Below are positions 1 through 8,679 of a stretch of DNA of 64,000 nt, piece by piece. The notes beneath the pieces were generated by a model. It had not been told where the DNA came from, ran no database searches, and saw only the letters and a program-made list of their open reading frames with translations. The DNA is from Pontibacter oryzae. Lineage in GTDB: Bacteria > Bacteroidota > Bacteroidia > Cytophagales > Hymenobacteraceae. Within the stretch, counting starts at the first letter, position 1; every line of letters begins with the position of its first letter. Location of the stretch: positions 310,001-374,000 of the forward strand of contig NZ_QWGE01000002.1 in NCBI RefSeq assembly GCF_003576375.1. The letters are read 5' to 3'. Both the position numbers and the translations under genes were made by a program.

Positions 1-2
1 CG

Positions 3-602
3 GATTTTGACCTGGAGAAGTATGTGGCCCTGGATGTGCTGGCTAAATACCGCAGGTTATACCTGGAGCAGCTGCTGCGGCAGGAACTCGGCGAGCTAAC
101 GGAGCTGGAAGAGGAGGTGGTGAAAAGTATAAACCAGCAGGAATTGCTCTCCAGCAACGTGGAGGAGGAGCTGGAAGAAGACATTAGCCTAGGCAACCGC
201 ATGGCCGACCACATAGCCAGCTTTGGTGGCAGCTGGACCTTTATAAGCATCTTTTTCTCTTTCCTGATGATCTGGATCGTAATTAACGTGTTTTGGCTGG
301 CATCGCGGCCCTTCGACCCATACCCGTTTATACTTCTGAATTTGATATTATCTTGCCTAGCCGCTATTCAGGCACCTATTATCATGATGAGCCAGAACCG
401 GCAGGAGACCAAAGACCGGCTGCGCTCTGAGCACGATTACAAAATCAACCTGAAAGCTGAGCTGGAGATAAGGCTGCTGCACGAAAAGCTCGACCACCTG
501 CTTATGCACCAGAATCAGCATTTAGTGGAAATACAGCAAATGCAACTTGACCTGCTGGAGGATATTATGCAGCAGGTCAAGGCCAAGAAAAACCATTCCT
601 GA
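3..602 (+). CDS. DUF1003 family membrane protein (5' end cut by window)
   Basis: The frame is open through the left edge of the window, so the true start lies outside; the first in-window start-like codon (GTG at 24) is probably internal. The visible 200 residues show a charged, coiled-coil-like N-terminal part, then two hydrophobic segments separated by the motif PFDPYPFILLN, followed by SCLAAIQAPIIMMSQNRQ and a charged C-terminal helix ending LHEKLDHLL. This order is the signature of the DUF1003 inner-membrane family, whose function is not established. It stands alone, with the next gene convergent 16 bp away. Family call is firm from the motifs; role unknown. Confidence 0.88.
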   Translation, partial: DFDLEKYVALDVLAKYRRLYLEQLLRQELGELTELEEEVVKSINQQELLSSNVEEELEEDISLGNRMADHIASFGGSWTFISIFFSFLMIWIVINVFWLASRPFDPYPFILLNLILSCLAAIQAPIIMMSQNRQETKDRLRSEHDYKINLKAELEIRLLHEKLDHLLMHQNQHLVEIQQMQLDLLEDIMQQVKAKKNHS

Positions 603-618
603 GAAGCTGTAGTTCAGG

Positions 619-1344
619 TTAAAGTATACTAGCCGTTGGGTCAGCACCGTTCCAGGTGCCTTCGCTGGCCACAGGCTTAAAACGGGCAAAGAGCTCTTCG
701 CTGTACCAGTTCTCTGATCGGGTGCGCCGCATTACCTCCTGGTGCAAGGGGCTTTTATACGCAAAATTTTTCATCGCCTCCACTGACTCCCAAACGCTAA
801 ATGTTGCCTGCCTAATAAACGGCAACTCACCAAGGCCAATAGAGCATATCAGACCCTCAGCATTTTCCAGCGCCTTGCTCGTGCTGGGCACAAAACGCCA
901 AAAGCCAGGCAAAGCACGCCAGTTTATACTTGCACGCGTTAGCACCGCAATGGGGCCGGAAGTATGCTTTTCAGGTAAGGTTGGGTTAAATGGCTCTTGC
1001 CCATCCCATTGCCCATGTTGCTGGTAAGGGTATAGTTTGATCGTCCAGGTTTCGTGGGTGTGTTGCCGGTATTCCTGCATGAGGGCGGAGTTTTGCAGAA
1101 AAGCATCGGCGTCAGCTTCTGTTTGCCAGGTGCACATGAGGCCGTAGCGCATAAAGTTCGGTTTTATACTAAAGCCTTTGCCGTGTCCGCTGCCCAAAAG
1201 CTTAAAGAACAACAAACCGGGTACTTTCTCTAGCTTAGGCCCTGAAGTACCCATCTGTGCCAGTCCCCAGCGCCAATGCCCCTTGCGTATGCCAAATAGG
1301 GTAAGGGTAGTTAATCGGGGAGAGGTAGATGCTAGTGGTGGCAT
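619..1344 (-). CDS. CrtA-like (spheroidene monooxygenase family) protein
   Basis: The 241-residue protein resembles the spheroidene monooxygenase (CrtA) family, heme enzymes that introduce keto groups into acyclic carotenoids. Family-like stretches are TTLTLFGIRKGHWRWG near the N-terminus, MCTWQTEADADAFL, LTRASINW, GFWRFVP and IGLGELPFIRQATFSVWES. I placed the start at the ATG at 1344; a TTG six codons upstream is in frame but less likely. No other carotenoid gene (crtB, crtI, crtD) is adjacent, so the substrate is inferred only from the family. The gene before it on the same strand is separated by a strong terminator, so it is probably transcribed on its own. Confidence 0.7.
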   Translation of the reverse strand: MPPLASTSPRLTTLTLFGIRKGHWRWGLAQMGTSGPKLEKVPGLLFFKLLGSGHGKGFSIKPNFMRYGLMCTWQTEADADAFLQNSALMQEYRQHTHETWTIKLYPYQQHGQWDGQEPFNPTLPEKHTSGPIAVLTRASINWRALPGFWRFVPSTSKALENAEGLICSIGLGELPFIRQATFSVWESVEAMKNFAYKSPLHQEVMRRTRSENWYSEELFARFKPVASEGTWNGADPTASIL

Positions 1345-1381
1345 TGGATACGCTGAAATCAAAGATTTATGTAGGTTAAAC

Positions 1382-1424
1382 GCAAAGCAGGAGGCGCTTC
1401 AACAAGAAGCGCCTCCTGCTTTGC
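1382..1424 (-). terminator. Strong hairpin terminator
   Basis: A 19-bp perfect stem (arms 1382-1400 and 1406-1424, core GCAAAGCAGGAGGCGCTT) with a 5-nt loop lies just downstream of the minus-strand PPOX gene and upstream of the CrtA-like gene. It lacks a long T run, so termination strength is inferred from the stem. Confidence 0.7.
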
Positions 1425-1453
1425 AATTACAGTAAAATAATTTAAGCCTGATA

Positions 1454-1954
1454 CTACAGGTTGATTTTCTTGTTTTCGCCGCCCTCGGCAGGCTCTCCGG
1501 TTATAGCGGCCTTCACCATACCGTATAAAACAACCATGGTATTATTCGGTGTATCCCAGTACTCCGCTTTCTGAATTGTAACCTTTATCAGGCCGATATT
1601 TTTATCCTCTTTGCCATCCGGGAACCATGCTTTCATATCAGAGCTCCAAAGCTCGTTAATTTTGTGCTGGTCACGAACTACCTGAGCCTTACCCGAAATA
1701 GAAACGTAAAGGTTGTCGTCTGGGTCGGCATAGCTTAGGTTTACATGGGAGTCGTGCTGAATCTCGTGCGTTTTACCTGACTCGTAGCCAGTAAAGAACC
1801 ACAGTTCGCCGTCGGGTTTGCTTTGCTGCGTTTTCATGGGGCGGCTGCGCAAGGTGCCATCGTCATCTACGGTGGTCATCATGGCAATCTTAACATCTTT
1901 GATTTTATGTATCAGCTTCTCTAAGTTCTCCTGTGTAGTTGGGTTATTGTTCAT
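1454..1954 (-). CDS. Pyridoxamine 5'-phosphate oxidase-fold stress protein (general stress protein 26 type)
   Basis: The 166-residue product has the split-barrel flavin-binding fold of the general stress protein 26 subgroup: KIAMMTTVDDDGTLRSRPM, LWFFTGYESGKTHEI, NLSYADPDDNLYVSISG and ELWSSDMKAWFPDG. Such proteins bind FMN, F420 or heme and their reaction is usually unknown. An upstream ATG at 1993 would add 13 residues, but the family begins near the chosen ATG. It is distinct from the true PdxH at 41882. A terminator follows it, so it appears to be a single-gene transcript. Confidence 0.85.
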   Translation of the reverse strand: MNNNPTTQENLEKLIHKIKDVKIAMMTTVDDDGTLRSRPMKTQQSKPDGELWFFTGYESGKTHEIQHDSHVNLSYADPDDNLYVSISGKAQVVRDQHKINELWSSDMKAWFPDGKEDKNIGLIKVTIQKAEYWDTPNNTMVVLYGMVKAAITGEPAEGGENKKINL

Positions 1955-2079
1955 AGCTTTATATCTTGTTTGTGTTAGATTACGGGCCTGCATGGCTTAG
2001 GGTTCATACTTCTGGTGAAGGCAACCCAGGCCCGGAAACACCGCTAAAACAATAGGCACAGCAGCATGTTTATACTTTC

Positions 2080-2087
2080 TACCTTTG
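2080..2087 (+). promoter_or_regulatory. Candidate -7 element TACCTTTG
   Basis: TACCTTTG matches the Bacteroidota -7 consensus TAnnTTTG and lies 10 nt before the GTG start of the ACP phosphodiesterase gene. No clear TTG -33 element sits at the expected spacing. The same octamer recurs at 44477 and, on the minus strand, at 38899 and 47218. Confidence 0.45.
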
Positions 2088-2097
2088 TTAAAAATAC

Positions 2098-2682
2098 GTG
2101 AACTACCTGGCCCACATCTACTTGTCTGGCTCCGATGAACAACTTTTAGTAGGCAATTTTATAGCTGATGCCGTTAAAGGCAAACAAGTTGAGTTATACC
2201 CGACTGGCATCGCCAAGGGCATCCGTTTGCACCGGCTCATTGATACGTATACCGATACGCATCCAGTAGTGGCTGAAACTAAAGCCCGGCTGCGCCCGAA
2301 GTATAAAAAGTTTGCACCGGTTATAGCAGATATGTACTATGATCATTTTCTGGCCAGAAATTTCAGTAAGTATGCCGGCATGCCTCTAACAGCATTTGTG
2401 CAACAGGCATACGCTACCATTCAACAGCAATATGATGTTCTGCCACCGCGCATGCAGCAGCTATTCCCCTACATGCAACGCCAGAATTGGCTGGAGTCAT
2501 ATGCCGAATTTCATGGTTTGGCACAGGCTTTCGAGGGCATGAGCCGCCGTGCAGCTTTTACGTCTGGTATGGAAACAGCTGGTGACGAGCTAAAGGCACG
2601 CTATACTTTTTACCAGGCGGACTTTGATGCTTTCTTTCCAGACCTTGAAGGTTATGTAGCTAAAGCGCTTATCCGGCTTTGA
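2098..2682 (+). CDS. acpH: Acyl carrier protein phosphodiesterase
   Basis: The 194-residue protein matches the ACP phosphodiesterase family, which removes the 4'-phosphopantetheine arm from holo-ACP. The family's N-terminal signature is present: MNYLAHIYLSGSDEQLLVGN, then FIADAVKG and GIRLHRLIDTYTDTHPVV with the conserved His/Asp metal ligands of an HD-like fold, and MYYDHFLARNF. Translation starts at GTG (2098), which exactly fits the conserved MNYLAH start. It is a single gene facing slyD, with a shared bidirectional terminator between them. Confidence 0.88.
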   Translation: MNYLAHIYLSGSDEQLLVGNFIADAVKGKQVELYPTGIAKGIRLHRLIDTYTDTHPVVAETKARLRPKYKKFAPVIADMYYDHFLARNFSKYAGMPLTAFVQQAYATIQQQYDVLPPRMQQLFPYMQRQNWLESYAEFHGLAQAFEGMSRRAAFTSGMETAGDELKARYTFYQADFDAFFPDLEGYVAKALIRL

Positions 2683-2763
2683 TGTAGGGTTTTTAAAATA
2701 GGCCTGCGGAATATGCAGACTTGAAAGCCCAAACCCCTAAAACTATAGGGGCCTACAATATAA

Positions 2764-2797
2764 ACGGGCAGCACAGGTTATACCCTGGCTGCCCGTT
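2764..2797. terminator. Bidirectional hairpin terminator between acpH and slyD
   Basis: Arms ACGGGCAGC/GCTGCCCGT, extended by CAGG/CCTG after one bulged A, close a 6-nt loop TTATAC. It lies between two convergent genes. Confidence 0.75.
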
Positions 2798-2818
2798 CTA
2801 TACATTGGTTTATAAATC

Positions 2819-3331
2819 TTAGTGGTGATGACCGCCGGCACCATGCACATGGCCATGGTCAATTTCTTCAGGGGTAGCATCACGAACTTCTTCAACTTTA
2901 CCTTTAAAGTATAACTCCTTGCCTGAAAGCGGGTGGTTAAAGTCCATCTTCACGATCTCATCTGTTACCTCGATAACGCGGCCCTGAAGCTGGTTGCCTT
3001 CACTGTCCGTCATCGGGATGTAGTTACCGATCTCGAGCAAATCTGCTGGTACGGCGCCTTCAATTTCGAAAGATTGCTTTGGCAGGTCCACTACCGCGTT
3101 TTCATCGTAGCCACCGTAACCTCCTTCAGCATCCAGTTTAAAGTCGAAAGTATCGCCAGTGCTAAGGTCACCAAGTTGCTGCTCAAACTGCTCGGGCAAG
3201 CCGCTCATGCCGTAGATAAAAGCCATTGGTTGTTCTTTATCTGCCGTCTCAATCAGGTTTGGCTCTCCGTTTTCGTCCAGTATGCGCAACTCGTAAGTAA
3301 GTGTTACTACTTTGTTTTTTTCAATTTTCAT
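2819..3331 (-). CDS. slyD: FKBP-type peptidyl-prolyl isomerase, SlyD type
   Basis: The 170-residue protein carries the split FKBP domain (VTLTYELRILDENGE at the N-terminus, later FDFKLDAEGGYGGYDENAV) with the IF chaperone insert, as in SlyD. SlyD catalyses cis/trans isomerisation of prolyl bonds and acts as a folding chaperone and metal (nickel) carrier. The C-terminal tail is His-rich (HGHVHGAGGHHH), consistent with metal binding. The ATG start at 3331 fits the family. It is separated from the helicase gene by 80 bp and ends at a bidirectional terminator. Confidence 0.93.
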   Translation of the reverse strand: MKIEKNKVVTLTYELRILDENGEPNLIETADKEQPMAFIYGMSGLPEQFEQQLGDLSTGDTFDFKLDAEGGYGGYDENAVVDLPKQSFEIEGAVPADLLEIGNYIPMTDSEGNQLQGRVIEVTDEIVKMDFNHPLSGKELYFKGKVEEVRDATPEEIDHGHVHGAGGHHH

Positions 3332-3411
3332 CTGCTCTGTTTAAAATTTCAAAGGTTGAAGTTAAAAAATATACCACAGAACTCTAGCCTTTGTTCCAGA
3401 TTTCTACTTGG

Positions 3412-5355
3412 CTAGCCCATCAGTTCCTGTAGTTCCCAAGCGCTGCGGTAAGCATTTATACTTTCTACGTAATTCAGGAACGAAGCGTAGAAAGGGTGTT
3501 GGCTAAGGGTGGCGCTGTCGCCGACTATCACCAGTTTCTTTTTGGCCCGTGTCATGGCTACGTTCATGCGGCGCATATCCGCCAGAAAGCCAATCTCGCC
3601 CTGCTCGTTGCTGCGCGTCATGCTGATGTAAATGATGTCGCGCTCCTGCCCCTGAAAACTGTCTACGGTGCCCACCGATAGGTGGCGCTGCAGGCGCAGT
3701 TCGTGCAACAGCGGCATATGCTCAACCTTATCCTCCAGGTAATTGATCTGGGCACGGTAGGGGGCTATCACGCCAATACGCAGGTGCTCCACTTCCTCAT
3801 CACCAGAAGTATAGTCTTTGAGTAAATGGGCCAGGTGGTTTAGTAGCAGCTTGGCTTCGTCGGGGTTTGCCGAGCTGCTGCTTTCAGGCGTCTCCACCTC
3901 GTTGTAGCCGCAGCCGGCCGTATCCACGAACTCAACCGCCAAGCCTGGGGCAAAGTGCGAATTAAATGCGTGCAGGTCGCTGCTATGCACGCTTTCGTGG
4001 GCCTCCAGCTCGCCGTTGTAAAACTGCTGGTTAGAGAACTGCATAATGTGGTGGTGCATGCGGTACTGGGTTTTCAGCATCACGGAAACGTTGGGCTGTC
4101 GCTCGATGCATTTCTCAAACAAAGTTCTGCTCAGGCCTTTTTGCTCTGCCGCAAACGACTTTACGGTTGGCGGAAGCTGGCAATGGTCGCCGGCCAGCAC
4201 CACGCGCTTTGTTCTGGAGATGGGAATCCAGCAGGCTGGTTCCAGCGCCTGTGCCGCCTCGTCAATAAACACGGTGTCATACTCCAGGTGGCGAATGGAT
4301 TTGTTAGCTGCGCCCACCAGCGTACAGGTAATTACCTGCACGTTGTTTAGGAGGTCCTCGGTTATGTACTCTTCAATCCGGTCGGCTTCTTCCAGCAGGC
4401 GTTTGCTTTCCAGTTTGAAAAGCTGGCGTTGTGCCCGCTCCTCATGCCCGAACTTGCGCTTGAACTGGAAGGCCATGCGGCGGTATTCCTCGGCGCTCTT
4501 ACGGTACTCTTTCAGGTTTTTGTACGAGCGGTGCGCCATGATTTGGGCATCCAAAGTATGCTCCAACAGCACATCCGATACCCTGGACGGGTTACCAATC
4601 CGGATCACGTTCACGCCCTCGTTTGCCAATTTCTCGGTGAGCAGGTCCACGGCTGTGTTGGAGGGGGCCGTTACCAACAGCCTTTGCTGCGACTCCAAGG
4701 TTTTAAGTATGGCCTGCACCAACGTAGTGGTCTTGCCTGTGCCCGGAGGGCCATGTATAATCGCCACATCCTTTGCCTGCACAATCTTGCGCACCGCCTC
4801 GTTCTGCGAGGGGTTTAGCGCCGGGATGTCGTGCATGGTGGCATCCGTAAACTGTGCGGGCACATCGCCAAGTATAATATCGCGCAGCTCCGCCAGCCTG
4901 GATTTGTAGGCTTCAATCACCTTCTTCATGGCAATCTCCATCTCGCGGTAACTCATCTCGTCGAAGGTGAGGTCCACGCCCAGGCGGCCTTCTTCCACCC
5001 AGTCGGGGAGGTCTTCCTTGTTGGTGGCCAGGAGCACTTTATTGCGTTTCAGGCCCACAATCACGCCGTTCAGACTTTGCCGTTCGCCGCCGTTGCTGAA
5101 CAGCGAGGCAGCCTTGCCCACCTGGAACAGATGCAACTGATCGCGGTCTTTGGTACGCTCCAACTCTACCACAACCTTGTTGCCGAAGCCCAGCTCTTCC
5201 TTGTTTATCGTGACAGGGTACCAGCAGAAACCCATGGCCTTGCGCTCGGCAATGGTGCTCTTCAGGCTTTTGATTTTATATTGCTGGCGATCTTCTTCCT
5301 GTTCAATTTTTAGCAGTTCCTGTACCTGCTTCAGTTCAAATAGTATTTCGCTCAT
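3412..5355 (-). CDS. Superfamily 1 DNA/RNA helicase, Upf1/IGHMBP2-like
   Basis: The 647-residue protein shows all SF1B helicase motifs in order: Walker A GPPGTGKTT at about residue 202, motif II FIDEAAQALEP near 365, motif III VLAGDHCQLPPTV, motif IV region QYRMHHH near 432, motif V VGTVDSFQGQERD near 565 and motif VI RRMNVAMTRAKKK near 602. The N-terminal 160 residues form the stalk/1B-type region of IGHMBP2-like enzymes. It should unwind nucleic acid 5' to 3' using ATP; the cellular substrate in bacteria is not established. A terminator-like hairpin lies only a few bases before its ATG. Confidence 0.9.
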   Translation of the reverse strand: MSEILFELKQVQELLKIEQEEDRQQYKIKSLKSTIAERKAMGFCWYPVTINKEELGFGNKVVVELERTKDRDQLHLFQVGKAASLFSNGGERQSLNGVIVGLKRNKVLLATNKEDLPDWVEEGRLGVDLTFDEMSYREMEIAMKKVIEAYKSRLAELRDIILGDVPAQFTDATMHDIPALNPSQNEAVRKIVQAKDVAIIHGPPGTGKTTTLVQAILKTLESQQRLLVTAPSNTAVDLLTEKLANEGVNVIRIGNPSRVSDVLLEHTLDAQIMAHRSYKNLKEYRKSAEEYRRMAFQFKRKFGHEERAQRQLFKLESKRLLEEADRIEEYITEDLLNNVQVITCTLVGAANKSIRHLEYDTVFIDEAAQALEPACWIPISRTKRVVLAGDHCQLPPTVKSFAAEQKGLSRTLFEKCIERQPNVSVMLKTQYRMHHHIMQFSNQQFYNGELEAHESVHSSDLHAFNSHFAPGLAVEFVDTAGCGYNEVETPESSSSANPDEAKLLLNHLAHLLKDYTSGDEEVEHLRIGVIAPYRAQINYLEDKVEHMPLLHELRLQRHLSVGTVDSFQGQERDIIYISMTRSNEQGEIGFLADMRRMNVAMTRAKKKLVIVGDSATLSQHPFYASFLNYVESINAYRSAWELQELMG

Positions 5356-5360
5356 GTATG

Positions 5361-5397
5361 TAAAAAAGAAAGGCTGGTCGTGTTGCCCCAGCCTTTG
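5361..5397 (-). terminator. Terminator-like hairpin in the helicase leader
   Basis: AAAGGCTGG and CCAGCCTTT pair across an 10-nt loop, and on the minus strand the hairpin is followed by a T-rich run and then the helicase ATG at 5355. It may end the upstream coiled-coil gene (stop at 5520) or act as an attenuator for the helicase. Confidence 0.5.
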
Positions 5398-5519
5398 TCG
5401 TTGATGTATGTTTTAAAGGTAGAAAACTTGTATAACTGCTTTATCAGCCACAGCGCGTTGCATAAAGTATAACAGCATTTCGGCTGCTGATAATTCAACT
5501 ATTGTGAAAGCACACTAAA

Positions 5520-6089
5520 CTATACTTTCTTTTTCTTGCGGACTTTGGCTTTAGCATTGCTCAGGCGCACCTGCAGAAAAACGGCATACAGCAATAGTAT
5601 GAAGCAGGTTACACCAAGTATAGATATTACCTTGTCTTTACCATACTTTATCTCATAAGTCGCCTGCAACTGGCTTTCCAGGTCTTTAATAGCGCGCTCG
5701 CGCTTTTTGAGTGTTGTCTGCAGTACTTTTACCTCGCCTTTCAGGCTGCTGATCTGGTTCTCAAAATTGCGCTGGTCTACAATGGTTAGCTTACTGGCGC
5801 GGTTGTTTTCTACGGTGCTGGTGGCAATCTGCCGGATGCTTTGCTCTTTTACAGCCCCGATTAGCTCAGAATCCTTGTTGATGATCTTTCGGAGCGTTTC
5901 GATAATGTTGATCAGGTCTTTTTTAGACTGCGTGCCCCAGAAGCTGCTGGTCTGCTGTTTGTAGTACTGATACTCTAAAACCAACTGCTCGCGCTCACTC
6001 ATCAGCCGCGATAATTTGTCTTCTTCCTGCGCCTGTGCCCCTGCAAACCACAGGCATAGCAGCGCCATCACCAATATTCTCTTCTTCAT
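5520..6089 (-). CDS. Exported coiled-coil protein with C-terminal membrane anchor
   Basis: I do not recognise this 189-residue protein. It has a clear signal peptide (MKKRILVMALLCLWFAGAQA), a long charged helical region with predicted coiled coil from about residue 25 to 145 (heptad-like SSLKGEVKVLQTTLKKRERA), one hydrophobic segment near 153-172 (VISILGVTCFILLLYAVFLQ) and a very basic tail ending KVRKKKKV. That layout suggests a periplasmic coiled coil anchored with its C-terminus in the cytoplasm. It lies 60 bp downstream of the MMPL exporter on the same strand and is probably co-transcribed with it, so a role with that exporter is possible but unproven. Confidence 0.75.
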   Translation of the reverse strand: MKKRILVMALLCLWFAGAQAQEEDKLSRLMSEREQLVLEYQYYKQQTSSFWGTQSKKDLINIIETLRKIINKDSELIGAVKEQSIRQIATSTVENNRASKLTIVDQRNFENQISSLKGEVKVLQTTLKKRERAIKDLESQLQATYEIKYGKDKVISILGVTCFILLLYAVFLQVRLSNAKAKVRKKKKV

Positions 6090-6149
6090 CGCTCGTGTTA
6101 CTGTTTCTGTAATTTACACGCAAATATGGTCATCCTTATTGGATTAGGC

Positions 6150-8492
6150 CTAATTTTTTTTAGGATGCTTGTAGAAGAGAAGCACTAGCACGGGCAGCAG
6201 AAACAGGTCGGCCACCACGGCAAAAACCAGCGTAAGGCTCACAAACAGGCCCACATAATACGTGGCATCAAAAGTGGAGAGCACCAGCGTCATAAAACCA
6301 GCCACCAGGATGCAGGATGTGATAATTATTGCCTTGCCCGCCGAGATAAAGCTGCGCTTAATAGCATACGGCAGCGATTTGCCCGATACCAGTTCCAGCT
6401 TAAGCTTACTCAGGAAGTGAATGGTGTCGTCTACGGCGATACCGAAGGCAATGGTGAAGATGATGGAAACCGAAACGGTCATGTTGATGCCCATAAAGCC
6501 CATCAGGCCCCCGATCATGAGCAGCGGAATGATGTTCGGGATAAGGGAGATTACAACCATGCGCAGCGAGCGGAAGATCAACCCTACGATCACGGCAATC
6601 ACGGCAAAGGCAATTAACAGGCCCTGCATCATGTTACTGGTTACGTAAGCGTTGTTCTTGTCCATCAGCAGCGCGCTGCCAGTAAAGTGTGTCTTTAGCA
6701 GCGTAGGGTTTATGTTCTGGCTGATATAGCTTTCTAAGGAGTCGTTGAGGATAGTTGCCTGCGCGCTGCCGATGTCTTTCATCTTACCGGTGAGCCTGCC
6801 TTCCGAGGCATTGGCGGTTACAAGGCTGCGCAGCTCGCTCCGGTTCTTGTAAGCCTGCAGGCGGCGCTTTATACTTTGCAACTGGCGCGTGTTTTCCGGG
6901 AGACTGTAGTACTCTTGCAGGCCGCCATTTTGCGCCCGGTTAAGGGTTTTAACCACAGTGGCAGGCGAGGAGATGAAATTTAGCCCGTAAGTTCCGTAAA
7001 GGTATTCCTCAATTTTGCTGATTTCCTCAAGCACCTCCAGGTCATACATGGTGTGGCCATCAGCCGCTATCAGGTGCATCTCGAAAGGCCGAACACCAGA
7101 GAATTTTTGCTCGAAGTAATTAAAATCCTGAATGATCGGGTCGTCATCGCCCAGGTCTTCCAGTAACGTCGTATCTACCTTTATCTGGCTAATGCCCAGC
7201 AAGCTGATGAGTATGACGGCAGCGCTGCTGGCAAGTATGGCTTTCGGGTGCACAAGCACATAACGCAGCATGGTGCGCAGCAGGATGGGCCACGATAGGC
7301 TTACACGGCGGGCACGCACAGGGTTAGGCTTTTTGATGAGTAGCAAAATGGCCGGTAATACCGTGAAGGCAAGTATAAAAGCCAGCCCAATGGAAATAGC
7401 GGTATACAGCCCGAAATTACGGATGGGCACGATGGCCGTGGTGAGCAGTGTAAGAAAGCCTACTGCCGTGGTAAATGAAGTAAGAAGCGTAGCCATACCC
7501 ACCTCTTTTAAAGTGATTTTAAGGGCCGGCAGCTTTTCCATACCGTTGCCAATCTCGGTAACATACCGCGACATGATGTGTATCACATCCGACATGCCAA
7601 CCACAAACATAATGGTAGGAAGCAGCACCGTCATTAAATCAATTGGTTTGTTAAAAAGGCCCATCACACCCATGCCCCAAACCACGGAGAGCAGCACTAC
7701 CACCAGTGGCACCAGCACGCCCCAGGCCGTCCGGAAGGTTATCCAAAGGAAGAAAATAACCAGCACAATAGAGGCCGACATGAAAATAGCCAGCTCTATT
7801 TTCATCTTCTCCACAAAAACCGATTGCGCCAGCGCCTTGCCCGCCACATGATGTTCCTTTAAATCGAGTTGCTCCAGTTTTTGGTTTAAGGCTGTGATTA
7901 GTGTATCACTGGCTTCTTTGCTGAGGTTGTCGGTGGTTTGCACGAACAACGAAATAGCGGTGGCATCTTCAGAAAACAGTGTGCCAATCAGTTCCCGGGA
8001 TGAGTAAATATTTATTGAATCCTGGGTATAGCGCTCAGGCTCTGAAGTATGCAGATAAGGGATCTCGAAATAGCCGAACTGCTCGATAACCGGGCTTTTA
8101 ACGGTAGTAGGAGAGAGCACCGACTCCACGTGTGGCTGGCGCATCATAAAACTGCTCAGGCTGTCAACCTTTGTCAGAAAATTTTTCTGAAATATACTTT
8201 TGCCCTGGTTGTCGAGCCCGATCAGAATATAGTCGTTGTCGTTTCCGAATTTTTCGCGGTAATCAAAATAATAGGCAAGGTCAGGATCGCCTTTCGGGAA
8301 AAAATTGTCGAAGTTATAGTCAAAACGTAGCTGGGAAGCAAAGTATATGCTCACAGCGGAAAGTATGGCCACCAGTAGCAGCACGAGGTAACTTAGTTTG
8401 CGGTAGTTCAAGAGAATTCTATACTTATGAATGCATTGTTTTCCAGACGCAAAAGTAACTCCTATACTTTGTTTTTGTTCGCCGGGAGCCAA
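6150..8492 (-). CDS. MMPL/RND family membrane exporter
   Basis: About 780 residues with two copies of the RND/MMPL half: a single N-terminal membrane helix, a large periplasmic loop, then a bundle of five helices, repeated. Typical pieces are FVVGMSDVIHIMSRYV in the first half and IAFGIAVDDTIHFLSKLK in the second, carrying the Asp residues of the transmembrane proton path. Members export lipids, hopanoids or other hydrophobic compounds; the substrate here is unknown. There is no in-frame ATG near the start: the first possible start is TTG at 8492, another is TTG at 8411, just before the first helix. The N-terminus is therefore uncertain by about 27 residues. Confidence 0.85.
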   Translation of the reverse strand: MAPGEQKQSIGVTFASGKQCIHKYRILLNYRKLSYLVLLLVAILSAVSIYFASQLRFDYNFDNFFPKGDPDLAYYFDYREKFGNDNDYILIGLDNQGKSIFQKNFLTKVDSLSSFMMRQPHVESVLSPTTVKSPVIEQFGYFEIPYLHTSEPERYTQDSINIYSSRELIGTLFSEDATAISLFVQTTDNLSKEASDTLITALNQKLEQLDLKEHHVAGKALAQSVFVEKMKIELAIFMSASIVLVIFFLWITFRTAWGVLVPLVVVLLSVVWGMGVMGLFNKPIDLMTVLLPTIMFVVGMSDVIHIMSRYVTEIGNGMEKLPALKITLKEVGMATLLTSFTTAVGFLTLLTTAIVPIRNFGLYTAISIGLAFILAFTVLPAILLLIKKPNPVRARRVSLSWPILLRTMLRYVLVHPKAILASSAAVILISLLGISQIKVDTTLLEDLGDDDPIIQDFNYFEQKFSGVRPFEMHLIAADGHTMYDLEVLEEISKIEEYLYGTYGLNFISSPATVVKTLNRAQNGGLQEYYSLPENTRQLQSIKRRLQAYKNRSELRSLVTANASEGRLTGKMKDIGSAQATILNDSLESYISQNINPTLLKTHFTGSALLMDKNNAYVTSNMMQGLLIAFAVIAVIVGLIFRSLRMVVISLIPNIIPLLMIGGLMGFMGINMTVSVSIIFTIAFGIAVDDTIHFLSKLKLELVSGKSLPYAIKRSFISAGKAIIITSCILVAGFMTLVLSTFDATYYVGLFVSLTLVFAVVADLFLLPVLVLLFYKHPKKN

Positions 8493-8679
8493 GTATACTT
8501 TGCGGCAGCGGCAGTAAATGTCTTTTACGTTGAAAGGCCTAACTGCTTCGGTTTGAAATCGCTGTGTCAGGCTGAAGCACCTGCCTGTTATACTTACTGC
8601 CCTGGTTGGGCTAAAAACTCAATTCCGAAGTAACGCAGAATATGTATCTTTAAGCTTCTACTCACGATTTATACTTACC

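Noticed and set aside
4046..4909. Long open frame (287 codons) on the plus strand inside the helicase gene
   Set aside because: It is antisense to conserved helicase motifs, is Ser/Arg-rich in composition and has no recognisable features; a shadow of the real gene.
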